Position numbers and translations under genes: made by a program. This document shows positions 24,943 to 35,301 of a stretch of DNA of 64,000 bases, in pieces. The stretch is from the NCBI GenBank assembly GCA_949291945.1, contig CASEXH010000018.1, positions 59,771 through 123,770 on the forward strand, given 5' to 3'. Within the stretch, counting starts at the first letter, position 1, and the number at the start of each line of letters is the position of its first letter. The notes under the pieces are model-generated. The model was not told where the DNA came from and ran no database searches. It saw only the letters and a list, made by a program, of their open reading frames with translations. The stretch is from an uncultured Bacillota bacterium (GTDB lineage Bacteria > Bacillota > Clostridia > Lachnospirales > Lachnospiraceae).

Positions 24943-26342
24943 TCCCATATTTCTTTTAATTTTTTCATGGCCTCTTCGATATCTGCGTCTTCCATAGTGG
25001 CGTATCCCAGAAGGACCATATTTTCCTCTTTTTCCACTTTTTTGATCTGGTATTCGGATACTCCATAAACCTTGATCCCGGCCTCTTTTGCCCGGCGGAC
25101 CGCCTCTTTTTCTGTCAGTCCGTTGCAGAATTTCACCACAAGATGGACCCCCGCATTTTCTCCGGAAAAGACACATATGTGAGACATTTCTTTCAGGCAC
25201 CTGACCATCAGATCATGCTTATTCTTATAGACTGCCCGCATACGGTTCAGATGTCTTTCATAATATCCCTCTCCCAGGAACAGCTCCATGATTTTCTGAT
25301 CTGTTCTGGACACAGTGACAGAGAAAAGGTGCCCCAGGGACAGATAATCTTTCATCAGCACCGGGGGAAGTACCATATAGCTGACCCGGACTGAGGGTGC
25401 TAAAGACTTGGAAAAAGTCCCCAGATAAATCACGCAGCCCTTCTGGTCAAAGCCGGAAAGCGCCGGGATCGGCTGGCCTTTGTAGCGGAATTCACTGTCG
25501 TAGTCATCTTCGATGATGTATCTTCCCTCTCCGGAACCAGCCCATTTCAGAAGCTCCATTCTCCGTGCCAGGGGCATGACCATTCCCATGGGAAACTGGT
25601 GGGAAGGCATTACATAGACTGTGTCTGCCCCTGTTTTTTCCAGCTCATCTATACGTATTCCTTGACTATCCTGTCCAATGGGAAGTATCTGATATCCCAT
25701 ATGGACCAGGTCATAGTATGCGCTGAGATACGTTGGATTTTCCATGGCAATCCTCCGGTTTTTCCCCAGGATTACCCAAAGAAGCATTAAAAGGTAATCA
25801 TTTCCTGCTCCAATGATGATCTGATCCGGATCACAGTCCACCCCCCTGGCATTGTGAAGATATTCAGCCACTGCCCGACGTATGCCAAGTTCTCCGCAGG
25901 GATCTCCCAGTTGAAAAAGGCTGTCTCCCTCCTGGGACAACACCTCCCTGGAAAGCTTTCGCCAGGTATTATGGGGAAATCCTCCCGGGGCAATGCCGTT
26001 TAAGGCAAAATCCCACCGATAAACCGGAGCAGAAACTTTTTGTTCAGAAGTTTTTTCTGAGAAAACCTTTTTCTCTATAGAAAAATAAAGCCCCTCCATT
26101 CGGCAGACATAATATCCTTTGCAGGGAAGGGACTCGATATATCCTTCCGACAGCAGCTGGTCATAGGCCATATCTACAGTGCTTCTGCTGATACAGAGGT
26201 TTTTTGCCAGAAGGCGGGAAGAAGGCAGTTTTTCTCCTGCCTTCATCTTTCCCTTTTGTATTTCATTTTTAATATACTCATAAATCTGCCGGTACATAGG
26301 AATCCGGCCATCCTCTTTCAGAGGAATCATTAAATCATTCAT
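24936..26342 (-). CDS. MocR/PdxR-type regulator (GntR helix-turn-helix + aminotransferase domain)
   Basis: A 468-residue chimeric regulator. Residues about 10-80 form a GntR winged helix (MYRQIYEYIKNEIQKG, LPSSRLLAKNL). Residues 110-468 are a fold-I aminotransferase domain that binds PLP, with the lysine in GTFSKSLAPSVR. Family members sense PLP or amino compounds and control vitamin B6, GABA or taurine genes. No such target is adjacent: the gene starts 5 bases after the glnS stop, implying read-through from glnS. Its target is unknown. Confidence 0.92.
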   Translation of the reverse strand: MNDLMIPLKEDGRIPMYRQIYEYIKNEIQKGKMKAGEKLPSSRLLAKNLCISRSTVDMAYDQLLSEGYIESLPCKGYYVCRMEGLYFSIEKKVFSEKTSEQKVSAPVYRWDFALNGIAPGGFPHNTWRKLSREVLSQEGDSLFQLGDPCGELGIRRAVAEYLHNARGVDCDPDQIIIGAGNDYLLMLLWVILGKNRRIAMENPTYLSAYYDLVHMGYQILPIGQDSQGIRIDELEKTGADTVYVMPSHQFPMGMVMPLARRMELLKWAGSGEGRYIIEDDYDSEFRYKGQPIPALSGFDQKGCVIYLGTFSKSLAPSVRVSYMVLPPVLMKDYLSLGHLFSVTVSRTDQKIMELFLGEGYYERHLNRMRAVYKNKHDLMVRCLKEMSHICVFSGENAGVHLVVKFCNGLTEKEAVRRAKEAGIKVYGVSEYQIKKVEKEENMVLLGYATMEDADIEEAMKKLKEIWEI

Positions 26343-26347
26343 CGCTT

Positions 26348-28045
26348 TTATTTCTCGGGAAGCTTAAAAGAACTCTTCAGAGATACGATACGGTTAAATA
26401 CCGGTGCTCCCGGTTTTGTATCATGGCAGTCTCCGCAGAAAAATCCATTCCTTACAAACTGATAGCGGTCATAGGCTCCTGCCTTGCCCAGTTCCGGCTC
26501 CACATAAGCTTCTTCCACTACAGTAAGGGAATTCGGATTTACGTTCAGGCTTCCGTCCTCTTTATTGTATACACCCTTCTCTTCGTCTACAATGTTCTCA
26601 TAAAGACGGCACTGTGCCTTTACTGCTGTAGATGCACATACCCAGTGAATGGTACCTTTTACCTTTCTTCCATCGGGAGAATTTCCGCCTTTAGAAGCGG
26701 GATCATAGGTACAGTGAATCACTGTGATATTGCCCTCTTCATCCTTTTCGCAGCTTGTACAGGTAACAAAATAGGCGTTCATCAGTCTTACTTCATTTCC
26801 CGGATAGAGACGTCTGTATTTCTTTACCGGCTCCTCCATGAAGTCTTCTCTCTCAATGTATAGTTCTCTTCCAAAAGGTACCTGTCTTACGCCCAGTTCC
26901 GGATTCTCCATGTTATTAGGAACCTCCAGATATTCAATCTCCCCTTCCGGATAATTGTCAATCACCAGTTTCACCGGATCCAGCACCGCCATCATACGTG
27001 GGGCTTTCATCTTCAGATCCTCACGGATACAATACTCCAGCATAGCATAGTCTACAGAACTGTTTGCTTTGGAAACACCGCAGAGCTCAACAAACTTTTG
27101 GATGGATTCCGGAGTGAATCCCCTTCTTCTGAGAGCAGCGATAGACACCAGTCTGGGATCGTCCCAGCCATCCACTGTTCCGTCTTCCACCAATTTCTTA
27201 ATATATCTTTTTCCAGTTACAACATTGGTAAGATACAGTTTTGCAAATTCAATCTGCTTCGGAGGGTGAGGATACTCCAGTTCTCTCACCACCCAGTCAT
27301 AAAGAGGCCTGTGATCCTCAAATTCCAGGGTACAGATAGAGTGAGTCACTCCTTCAATGGCATCCTCTATAGGATGGGCAAAGTCATACATAGGATAAAT
27401 ACACCATTTGTCTCCGGTATTATGGTGAGTCATATGGGCCACCCGGTAAATGATCGGGTCCCTCATATTGATATTAGGAGAAGCCATGTCAATTTTCGCT
27501 CTCAGTACATGGCTACCGTCAGGGAACTCTCCATTCTTCATTCTCTCAAACAAGTCCAGATTTTCCTCAATACTTCTGTTCCGGTAAGGACTTTCCTTTC
27601 CCGGCTCTGTGAGAGTTCCCCTATATTCCCGGATCTCTTCCGGGCTGAGATCGCAGACAAAGGCCTTCCCTTTCTTGATCAGCTTGATAGCAGCCTCATA
27701 CATCTGGTCAAAATAGTCAGAAGCAAAATACAGCCTGTCCTCCCAGTCTGCTCCCAGCCATTTTACATCTGCTTTGATAGAATCTACAAACTCTGTTTTT
27801 TCCTTGGTGGGATTGGTATCATCAAAACGAAGATTAAACTTTCCGTTATACTTCTTTGCCAGTCCATAATTTAATAATATAGATTTCGCATGGCCGATAT
27901 GCAGGTAGCCGTTAGGCTCCGGAGGGAATCTGGTGCAGATTTCCTCATATTTTCCCTCAGCCAGATCTTTCTCTATGATCTGTTCAATAAAGTTTTTGGA
28001 AACGGTTTCCTTTACTGTCTCTTTTTCCAATTTATTCTCCTCCAT
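26348..28045 (-). CDS. glnS: Glutamine--tRNA ligase
   Basis: A 565-residue class I aminoacyl-tRNA synthetase that charges tRNA-Gln. The HIGH region is [12 protein letters not shown] (41-52), and the GlnRS-specific EDHRPLYDW and GWDDPRL segments follow. The KMSKS loop is unusual: it reads VTGKRYI where E. coli has MSKRKL. The C-terminal anticodon-binding beta barrels are present. Direct GlnRS is patchy among Firmicutes, and many use GatCAB instead. The start at 28045 has a distant AAGGA site. Confidence 0.95.
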   Translation of the reverse strand: MEENKLEKETVKETVSKNFIEQIIEKDLAEGKYEEICTRFPPEPNGYLHIGHAKSILLNYGLAKKYNGKFNLRFDDTNPTKEKTEFVDSIKADVKWLGADWEDRLYFASDYFDQMYEAAIKLIKKGKAFVCDLSPEEIREYRGTLTEPGKESPYRNRSIEENLDLFERMKNGEFPDGSHVLRAKIDMASPNINMRDPIIYRVAHMTHHNTGDKWCIYPMYDFAHPIEDAIEGVTHSICTLEFEDHRPLYDWVVRELEYPHPPKQIEFAKLYLTNVVTGKRYIKKLVEDGTVDGWDDPRLVSIAALRRRGFTPESIQKFVELCGVSKANSSVDYAMLEYCIREDLKMKAPRMMAVLDPVKLVIDNYPEGEIEYLEVPNNMENPELGVRQVPFGRELYIEREDFMEEPVKKYRRLYPGNEVRLMNAYFVTCTSCEKDEEGNITVIHCTYDPASKGGNSPDGRKVKGTIHWVCASTAVKAQCRLYENIVDEEKGVYNKEDGSLNVNPNSLTVVEEAYVEPELGKAGAYDRYQFVRNGFFCGDCHDTKPGAPVFNRIVSLKSSFKLPEK

Positions 28046-28181
28046 CTATAGTATTTATCCTTGCGGACTTCTCTTTCAATTCTTTCAAATGCCGCCGGCT
28101 TTTCTTACATTCTGCCGGAATCCGTCAACATTTGATATAGTATCATAATTTTTCCATTTTTCAAAGGCTTTGCCGCATTTT

Positions 28182-28628
28182 TTATTCTGCGATCATAAAA
28201 TTTGCCGTAGCCGTAGCGATAAGCTTTCCTGTTTTTTCAGACTTGCACTGAGCGCTGATATTACAGATCCTTCTGCCCGCCCGGTCTGCCCGGGCAGTTA
28301 CCAGCATGGCGTCTCCTGCCATTCCCGGAGAAAGATAATTGATATTCAGATTTATGGTAGGGATCATGGTCTTTCCACTGATGCTGCGGACGGCAGTTCC
28401 GCAGGTGGTATCTATAGCCGAGGCAATGATTCCTCCATGAACCGTACTCATATGGTTCAGTTCCCATCTCTGTATGGGAAAACGAAGTGTAACGCTTTTC
28501 TTCTCATAGCTGCAGCTGTAAAATTCCACCTGCATTTTACTGTATAAATGATCCGGCTCTTTCGGGTAGAGCTTGTCCATTCCCTCCCGGATTTCCCTCT
28601 CCATTTTCTCCTGCATGGTTTCTTCCAT
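28182..28628 (-). CDS. PaaI-family hotdog thioesterase
   Basis: A 148-residue single hotdog-fold protein. The active-site signature HGGIIASAIDTTCGTA near residues 80-95 has the Gly-Gly and the catalytic Asp expected for PaaI/YdiI-type acyl-CoA thioesterases. The N-terminal 40 residues are an extra charged helix. The acyl-CoA substrate is unknown. It lies 50 bases upstream of the convergent end of nothing obvious; truA begins further right on the same strand. Confidence 0.87.
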   Translation of the reverse strand: MEETMQEKMEREIREGMDKLYPKEPDHLYSKMQVEFYSCSYEKKSVTLRFPIQRWELNHMSTVHGGIIASAIDTTCGTAVRSISGKTMIPTINLNINYLSPGMAGDAMLVTARADRAGRRICNISAQCKSEKTGKLIATATANFMIAE

Positions 28629-28678
28629 TTTTAACCGCCTTTCTGTCTGTCGAATTTATGGCAATAGATCCATCTTCT

Positions 28679-29413
28679 TTAGTATCTGACCTCTACCAGG
28701 GTCAGTCCCCTGGCCGGCGCTGTAAAGCCTGCCAGCCCCCGGTCTCTTCCCTCCAATATGCCTGGAATTTCCTCCGGTTTGCGGTCTCCTCTTCCAACTT
28801 CGATGAGGGTTCCGGTCAGGATCCGTACCATATTATAGAGAAACCCCTCTCCCCGGTAGTCAATCTGCAGCTCATTGGGAAGCTGGGTAAGCCGGATTTC
28901 ATAAAGAGTCCTGACTGTGGACTTTTTCATCTTTTTATTAGAGCAGAAACTTTTAAAATCATGGGTACCTGTAAGATACCCGGCCGCCTGTTCCATGGCT
29001 TTTACATCGTAAGTTTCATGAAGGGGACAGAGATATTTTCTTTCAAATACATTTTTATGGCTGCCTGTGCCGATACGGTATCGGTACAACTTTTCTCTAG
29101 CGTTCAGGCGGCTGTGAAACCTGTCGGAAACCTGACAGACCTGGAGGATTTCAATGTCCTCCGGAAGATAATGATTCATATATTCACAGATTTCCTCACA
29201 GCTCATAGGCGTATCCAAATGTCCATTGGCCACCTGGCCCAGGGCATGTACCCCTGCATCTGTTCTTCCCGCCCCCTGTATCTGTACCGGTTCTCCCGTC
29301 ATCCGGGAAAGGACCTCCTCGATTTTCCCCTGAATGGTATCATCTGTAGTTTTCTGTCTCTGCCAGCCACCGTATCTGGTTCCGTCATACTGTATGTCAA
29401 ATCGATAGTTCAT
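28679..29413 (-). CDS. truA: tRNA pseudouridine(38-40) synthase
   Basis: A 244-residue TruA that isomerises uridines 38-40 in the tRNA anticodon arm. The catalytic aspartate is in GRTDAGVHALGQVA near residue 53, preceded by the family start YDGTRYGGWQRQ. FLYNMVRILTGTL near 198 is the second signature. The start is set at 29413, after AGAAGGACGG; the open frame extends to 29458 but the extra residues are lysine/glutamine-rich and unlike the family. Confidence 0.95.
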   Translation of the reverse strand: MNYRFDIQYDGTRYGGWQRQKTTDDTIQGKIEEVLSRMTGEPVQIQGAGRTDAGVHALGQVANGHLDTPMSCEEICEYMNHYLPEDIEILQVCQVSDRFHSRLNAREKLYRYRIGTGSHKNVFERKYLCPLHETYDVKAMEQAAGYLTGTHDFKSFCSNKKMKKSTVRTLYEIRLTQLPNELQIDYRGEGFLYNMVRILTGTLIEVGRGDRKPEEIPGILEGRDRGLAGFTAPARGLTLVEVRY

Positions 29414-29562
29414 ATTTCCGTCCTTCTTTTCACTTCTCTGGCTCTGCCTCTTTTTCAAAGGCCTTTGTACATATTATATCCTGGCATTTATCTGTTTCAT
29501 TATATAATCTGGCAGTCTCAGTGTAAATACTAAAAACCACAAATGAACATCTGTACGTAAAA

Positions 29563-29600
29563 TACGCAGCTACAGAATCAAGCTCTGTAACTGCGTATCC
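29563..29600 (-). terminator. Terminator after the SDR gene
   Basis: ACGCAGUUACAG pairs with CUGUAGCUGCGU on the minus strand, followed by AUUUUA. The U tract is modest. Confidence 0.7.
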
Positions 29601-29629
29601 AGTCCATATCTGCTTATATATTTTGAATT

Positions 29630-30406
29630 TTAGAAGCAGGTAAATGCCCCATCTATAACAAAATCCGCTCCTGTAGTAAAGGAACTGGTATCTCCCGCCA
29701 GATATACAGCTATTGACTGGAGCTCTTCCGGTTTTCCCATACGTCCCATAGGCGCCATATGATTCCATTTCTCTATGAGAGGTTTCAGGCTTTCCGAATT
29801 CAAAGTCAGCTCCGTAGCCATATATCCCGGACTGATGCTGTTTACTCGAACGCCTCTTTTCGCAAACTCCACGGCCATTGATTTTGTAAGCTGGATAACT
29901 CCCGCCTTAGATGCATTATAAGAGCACTGAGGCTGCGGCACATTCACAATATGAGCAGACATAGATGCAGTATTAATAATAGATCCCTTTCCCTGTTTCA
30001 ACATAACTTTAGCCGCTGCCTGGGAAGTGAGAAAGACTCCGGTAAGATTAATATCTATAACCTTTTTCCACTGTTCATAAGTCATCTCCTCCGCAGGAAC
30101 GTTCATACAGATCCCTGCATTGCAGAAGGCGGCATCCAGATGTCCGAATTCTCCCATGATCCTTTTCATCATACCTTCTACGTCTTCCGGTTTTGTCACA
30201 TCTGCCTGAACAGCAATCACTTTTTTCCCTGTCTTTTTTTCAATTACCTCTGCTGTTTTTTCTGCTTCTTCGATATCAATGTCTATTAAGGCGAGGTCAC
30301 TTCCTGCTTCCGCCAAAGCCTGGGCGATCGCTTTCCCTATGCCTCTTGCTCCTCCGGTGACAAAGGATGCTTTCCCGTCCAATCTCATCTTTTCCAAAAT
30401 TCCCAT
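29630..30406 (-). CDS. SDR-family oxidoreductase (FabG-like)
   Basis: A 258-residue classical SDR. TGGARGIGKAIA near residues 17-28 binds NAD(P), NAGI lies near 93, and the catalytic set is NTASMS followed by YNASKAG. The C-terminal PEELQSIAVYLAGDTSSFTTGADFVIDGAF is typical of sugar/polyol SDRs such as gluconate or sorbose dehydrogenases. The ATG at 30406 is preferred over 30412 because GGAGGAG is too close to the latter. It is monocistronic and followed by a terminator. Confidence 0.9.
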   Translation of the reverse strand: MGILEKMRLDGKASFVTGGARGIGKAIAQALAEAGSDLALIDIDIEEAEKTAEVIEKKTGKKVIAVQADVTKPEDVEGMMKRIMGEFGHLDAAFCNAGICMNVPAEEMTYEQWKKVIDINLTGVFLTSQAAAKVMLKQGKGSIINTASMSAHIVNVPQPQCSYNASKAGVIQLTKSMAVEFAKRGVRVNSISPGYMATELTLNSESLKPLIEKWNHMAPMGRMGKPEELQSIAVYLAGDTSSFTTGADFVIDGAFTCF

Positions 30407-30536
30407 AGCCATTCTCCTCCAAATAATAAGTATGTTCCCTCTTTTATATCCTGATTATATACTTCCATGATTTTCCATGCAATATATTTGCCCCCTTCTT
30501 TGCAGAAAAGAGGGGAATTCTATCTCAGATTTCAAA

Positions 30537-32378
30537 TTAAAAAAGTACAATTTTTCCCTGAATTTTTCTTAGCGGCTCCGGGATATCCTGATGTTCCTGC
30601 ATATCTAAAACCGGATATCCCAGTCTATTCCAATGGACACGGCGGATTATAGAATTTCTGGGATTTTTAGCTATCATAATGTCTTCATGTTCTGGATCAT
30701 CAAAGTCAAACTCTTTTGCATGAAGAACGATCAGATCATCTTCCCTCCTGTCTGGATCCTTAATAAAGCAGTTATGTCCCGGTCCAAACTGCCTTGGGAC
30801 ACTTTCTTTCGTCAGTATGGGATATGGAAACTCTTTCCAGCTGGAAGGATCCAGTAGATTGCTCCCTTTTTTTGCCTGCAGCAGTCCCACGCAATAAAGT
30901 ACTCCCACACTTGATCCGGAAAAAGTCACAAACAAGTCATTGTCATGTTCCAGAAGGTAAGGTCCTTCATTTATTTCATTTTCTATACGGTCCCAGCCAT
31001 ACTTCGGCCGGCAGATGCACACCGGATCGCTGATCAGTTTCCACGGTTCCTTTGGATCAATTTCCCCAATACAAAGAGTTGCGTCTCCATTTGTTCCAAA
31101 AGAGTTCACCTCATAATGCTCCTGGTCCAAGATCCTGTCAGACCACATTACATAATATCTACCTTCCACAGAAAAGCAGGTCATGTCCAGTGTGATTCCT
31201 TTTTCATTCAGAACAGAACCATCTTTTTTCACACAAAGCACCGGTTCCTCCCAATCCTCTGGATTCTCCGGGTCTCCCTTACATTTAAGGATGCAGGATT
31301 GAACAGTATACCATAGTCCTTGTTTTCCTATTGTCGTAAAAAGATACAATACCCCTTGTATCTCATGAAATTCCGGAGCCCACATATTCCCTGCCTCCGG
31401 CTGGTCTTCAGGTATACGGTAAATCACTTTTGGTTCTGCCTTATGAAGTCTTTCCAAGGTGTCCGCCGCCCGAATCGTGACTTCCCTTCCCCCGGACCAG
31501 GTCATTAGATACCTTCCGTGATAACAGGTGATAAAAGGATCTCCTGTTCTTTCTGTAAAAGGTACCGGATAGCATTTTTTTCTCAATTGTCCATGTATCT
31601 CGCACTCTCCCGGACCTTTTTGTGCTAAATCTTTCAGTTCCTCTATGTCCCAGTCTGTCAGAATTTCCCGCCTGCTGCCATCGCTGTATATACCTTCTGC
31701 TTTCGGCATTTCTCTTCCTTCCAGAACGGATTTTCGGGACAGATTCCTATTTTTTATTTCAACTCTCTGCAATACTGGAGTTTCCAAAAGTGTCCTAAGA
31801 TACTGTTCCTCTGTTTCTGTTATCTCCATTATGTTAGAAACTGCGGCATCCTGAATATCACATTGAATTTCCTCTCTTCCGTCGGAAATTCTCCTCGCCT
31901 CTTTACATACATTCTTTATTTCCATAAAATCTGTAGTTTCGCCGCAGAAACTTTCTTCCTCCTGATCCCATTCCAGCCGGTAAACCTCTTTCTCTTCATC
32001 ATATCTGCAGGCCGGCCGCCGGATTTCTCTATCCGAAACCTTTAAAAATGATGTCAAAACATATTCCGCCGGTGTTTTCCATTGATAAACCATAATATAT
32101 CCGATTTTTCGACTATCCGGCTGGTTTCCTCTGTTTCGCCGAATTGCCAGAACTCCCCATGTCTGGTCCTTATAACGAAAAATCCACGGATCTATCAGAC
32201 ATTTCGTTTTTCCTGCCAAACCTCCGTCAGTAAAATCTGCTTCGGCAAAAAGAATTCCTGTATTATGTTTTAAAGGCTTAAATTTTTTTCTGTCTTTACT
32301 TAATGCCAAATGCATGGCATCATTTAATTCGCTGTATACATCAGAGCCTTTTTTGGTATAGCTCATTATATATGTCAT
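30537..32378 (-). CDS. GH43-like glycoside hydrolase, intracellular
   Basis: A 613-residue protein with no signal peptide. Residues about 270-600 show the five-bladed propeller features of family 43: DPFITCYHGRYLMTW, MWAPEFHEIQGVLYLF, and FGPGHNCFIKD, where acidic residues would be the base and pKa modulator. The first 200 residues carry a second, propeller-like section with DPWIFRYKDQTWGV and a linker. GH43 enzymes cut arabinosides and xylosides. The subfamily is not certain and the long N terminus is unusual. It stands alone without sugar transporters nearby. Confidence 0.75.
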   Translation of the reverse strand: MTYIMSYTKKGSDVYSELNDAMHLALSKDRKKFKPLKHNTGILFAEADFTDGGLAGKTKCLIDPWIFRYKDQTWGVLAIRRNRGNQPDSRKIGYIMVYQWKTPAEYVLTSFLKVSDREIRRPACRYDEEKEVYRLEWDQEEESFCGETTDFMEIKNVCKEARRISDGREEIQCDIQDAAVSNIMEITETEEQYLRTLLETPVLQRVEIKNRNLSRKSVLEGREMPKAEGIYSDGSRREILTDWDIEELKDLAQKGPGECEIHGQLRKKCYPVPFTERTGDPFITCYHGRYLMTWSGGREVTIRAADTLERLHKAEPKVIYRIPEDQPEAGNMWAPEFHEIQGVLYLFTTIGKQGLWYTVQSCILKCKGDPENPEDWEEPVLCVKKDGSVLNEKGITLDMTCFSVEGRYYVMWSDRILDQEHYEVNSFGTNGDATLCIGEIDPKEPWKLISDPVCICRPKYGWDRIENEINEGPYLLEHDNDLFVTFSGSSVGVLYCVGLLQAKKGSNLLDPSSWKEFPYPILTKESVPRQFGPGHNCFIKDPDRREDDLIVLHAKEFDFDDPEHEDIMIAKNPRNSIIRRVHWNRLGYPVLDMQEHQDIPEPLRKIQGKIVLF

Positions 32379-32571
32379 CTATAGTTTCCTCCTCTTCTTT
32401 ATCCTTTATTACAGCTTCCCATAATTCCTTCAAATTTCATATCTCTTTTTTCTCCCTAATGTATTCCAACATTATAATTCTTTTTAAAAAAAGGTACAAT
32501 AATTTCATTCTGTTTTGAGATAAAATTCTCAGCTCTTTTATAAAAAATTTCAAAAGACTTTTTATTTACAA

Positions 32572-33924
32572 TTATCTATCATTGTCATATTTCACTTGTT
32601 TTCCCAGAAAAAACAATGCCGCCAGATTTGGCAGGGCCATCATGCCGTTAAAGGCATCCGACAGATCCCAGATCAGGCTGGGCGCAAGAATGCAGCCGGG
32701 AAGGGTGATCAGAATATAGACATAACGATAGATCATGGCACCTTTTTCTTTGCCAAGATAAGCCGCTGTTTGCTCACCAAAATAAGACCATCCTGCAATG
32801 GTGGCAAAGACAAATAATGCTGTAGCTGCCGCCAGAAACTGTGCACCCCATGGGATCACTGCAGCAAAAGCCTGGCCGGTCAGAGTCGTACCGTCCACCG
32901 GTTCTATTCCACGGCTAATCTGATTCAAATACAATTCCGGTCGATATACACCGCTTACCAGAATCACCAGAGCGGTAACCGTACAGCCCACCATGGTATC
33001 AATAAACACCTCCAGCATTCCCCACATGCCCTGGATCTGAGGACTCTCCACATCGGATTGAACATGGGCCATCACCGAAGAACCCAGGCCTGCTTCATTG
33101 GAAAAAATCCCTCTGGCCACACCCATACGGAGGGCCTGCCGCACCGTATAGCCTGCCGCTCCTCCTACTCCTGCCCGGATCTGGAATGCCTGGGTAAAGA
33201 TCATTTTCAGGGCCTGCGGGACTGCCTGCCAGTTTGCCGCCAGCACCGCCAAAGCCCCCAGAAAATAGATGCCAGCCATACAGGGCACCAGCTTTTCCGT
33301 AAGCGCCGCTACCCTTTTTACTCCACCGGTAACTATCACTGCCAGCAGAATCATACAGACACTTCCCGTAATAAAAGGCGGGATGCCAAAGGCCGTCTCC
33401 AGACCTTTTGCCATAGAATTTCCCTGGACCATATTTCCCATTCCCAAAGAAGCGATCAGGCAGCATACCGCAAAAAGCACTGCAAGGAATCTGGAGTTTA
33501 GTCCCCTTTCCATATAGACCATGGCACCGCCTACCCATCGCCCTTTTTTGTCTTTATATCGATATTGGATGCCCAGATAGTTTTCACCATAATTGGTCAT
33601 CATTCCGAAAAAAGCCGAGACCCACATCCAGAAAACAGCTCCCGGTCCCCCAAAGATCAGTGCTGTAGCCACTCCGGTAATGTTTCCGGTTCCAAGGGTA
33701 GCCGCCAGAGCGGTACAGAAAGACTGAAACTGGGAAATGGAATGTTCTTTTTCTGTCTTTCTCCCATTTTTTAATGCGCCCAGAGTCTTTCCCATCCATA
33801 TATGTATTTTCCTGATCTGAAAAAATTTTGAACGTACTGTAAAACGGATCCCCGTCCCAAGGAAAAATACTAGCATGCCTGGTCCCCAGACCAGACGCTG
33901 AAGACCGTGAATCAACTCTTCCAT
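32572..33924 (-). CDS. Alanine/glycine:cation symporter (AGCS family)
   Basis: A 450-residue sodium- or proton-coupled amino acid carrier with about 10-11 membrane segments. The AGCS signatures are clear: TLGTGNITGVATAL near residue 75, GGPGAVFWMW, and FSNEAGLGSSVMAH near 274. It imports alanine, glycine or sometimes glutamine. No glycine riboswitch, common for this family, was found in the 236-base gap upstream shared with the divergent glgC. An AGGTGG site precedes the start. Confidence 0.93.
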   Translation of the reverse strand: MEELIHGLQRLVWGPGMLVFFLGTGIRFTVRSKFFQIRKIHIWMGKTLGALKNGRKTEKEHSISQFQSFCTALAATLGTGNITGVATALIFGGPGAVFWMWVSAFFGMMTNYGENYLGIQYRYKDKKGRWVGGAMVYMERGLNSRFLAVLFAVCCLIASLGMGNMVQGNSMAKGLETAFGIPPFITGSVCMILLAVIVTGGVKRVAALTEKLVPCMAGIYFLGALAVLAANWQAVPQALKMIFTQAFQIRAGVGGAAGYTVRQALRMGVARGIFSNEAGLGSSVMAHVQSDVESPQIQGMWGMLEVFIDTMVGCTVTALVILVSGVYRPELYLNQISRGIEPVDGTTLTGQAFAAVIPWGAQFLAAATALFVFATIAGWSYFGEQTAAYLGKEKGAMIYRYVYILITLPGCILAPSLIWDLSDAFNGMMALPNLAALFFLGKQVKYDNDR

Positions 33925-34057
33925 CGATTTTCCACCTGGTTTTTGTAAAATTTATGCCAGATTTCCGTTAAAAATGTATCCTCTGGATTTTTAGCCATTA
34001 TCTCTATAATAATTTCTGGTTTTTTTCTTCTTTTTTGTGTTTTTTTGCTTAAAAATG

Positions 34058-34086
34058 TGGAAATAATCAGCAATTAATTGTATAAT
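34058..34086 (+). promoter_or_regulatory. Promoter of glgCD
   Basis: A weak -35 TGGAAA (34058-34063), 17 bases, then a consensus TATAAT (34081-34086). The mRNA leader carries a hairpin GCAATAG/CTATTGC at about 34101-34137. Confidence 0.6.
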
Positions 34087-34160
34087 ATATGACATCAAAG
34101 CAATAGCGGCAGCTTTATTCACCTGTCTCTATTGCCATCTTAAGAAAGAGAGGGTTCACT

Positions 34161-35300
34161 ATGAAACAAAACAATATGTTGGCAATGATACTGGCCGGCG
34201 GCCGTGGCACACGTCTGCATGAGCTGACAAAAAAAGTTGCAAAGCCTGCCGTATCTTACGGCGGAAAATACCGTATCATTGATTTTCCATTGAGTAACTG
34301 TGCCAACAGTGGAATCGATAATGTAGGCGTACTGACACAGTACGAATCCATTCAGTTAAACAGCTATGTAGCTGCCGGCGGCCGCTGGGGACTGGATGCT
34401 AAAAACAGCGGTGTTTACGTACTTGCTCCCCGTGAAAAGGCGGATGTAGATTTAGACGTATACAGAGGAACAGCAGATGCTATTTCTCAGAACATCGATT
34501 TTATTGACAGCTTTGACCCGGAATATGTTCTGATCCTTTCCGGAGATCACATTTATAAAATGAATTATGCGAAAATGCTTGCTGCACATAAAGAACAGAA
34601 CGCCGATGCAACTATCGCCGTAATCGAAGTTCCCATGCGGGAGGCCAGCCGTTTCGGTATCATGAATACTGATGAGACAGGAAAGATCGTAGAATTTGAA
34701 GAAAAACCCGAACATCCCAAGAGCAATCTGGCTTCCATGGGTATCTATATCTTTACCTGGAAACCTCTGAGAAAACTCTTAACAGCGGATATGAAGAATC
34801 CGGATTCCCATCATGATTTCGGCAAGGATATCATTCCTGTTATGCTCAGCGAAAACAAGACTCTTTACGCTTACAAATTCAAAGGATATTGGAAGGACGT
34901 AGGAACCATTGACTCTCTCTGGGAAGCTAACATGGATCTTCTGGACAAGAACAATCCTCTGGACTTAAGCGATTCCTCCTGGAAGATCTACACCGAAGAT
35001 TCTGACAGCCTTCCCCATTATATCGGTCCCAATGCAGAGATTAAACGTGCATTTATCACCCAGGGCTGTATCATCGACGGCACCGTAGAAAATTCCGTAT
35101 TATTTACGGACACTAAGATCGGTACCGGCGCCAAGGTTATCGACAGCGTGATCATGCCTGGCGCAGTAGTAGAAGAAGGCGCCGTGGTACAGAGAGCCAT
35201 TGTGGCAGACGGCATACATATCGGTAAAAACGCCAAGGTAGGCAGCGCTGACAGCGAGCATATCGAACTCGTTGCAAAACGTGTAAAGGGGGAGGAATAA
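34161..35300 (+). CDS. glgC: Glucose-1-phosphate adenylyltransferase, catalytic subunit
   Basis: A 379-residue ADP-glucose pyrophosphorylase, first committed step of glycogen synthesis. The nucleotide loop GGRGTRL is at residues 13-19, [15 protein letters not shown] follows, [11 protein letters not shown] near 125 holds the catalytic Asp, and a C-terminal left-handed beta helix is present. It is followed one base later by glgD, so the pair is translated together. The rest of the glg set is outside the window. Confidence 0.96.
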   Translation: MKQNNMLAMILAGGRGTRLHELTKKVAKPAVSYGGKYRIIDFPLSNCANSGIDNVGVLTQYESIQLNSYVAAGGRWGLDAKNSGVYVLAPREKADVDLDVYRGTADAISQNIDFIDSFDPEYVLILSGDHIYKMNYAKMLAAHKEQNADATIAVIEVPMREASRFGIMNTDETGKIVEFEEKPEHPKSNLASMGIYIFTWKPLRKLLTADMKNPDSHHDFGKDIIPVMLSENKTLYAYKFKGYWKDVGTIDSLWEANMDLLDKNNPLDLSDSSWKIYTEDSDSLPHYIGPNAEIKRAFITQGCIIDGTVENSVLFTDTKIGTGAKVIDSVIMPGAVVEEGAVVQRAIVADGIHIGKNAKVGSADSEHIELVAKRVKGEE

Positions 35301-35301
35301 T

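Noticed and set aside
33925..34160. Glycine riboswitch before the AGCS symporter
   Set aside because: No paired GGAGAGA-type aptamer cores are present; the region is T-rich with only the glgC promoter and a small hairpin.
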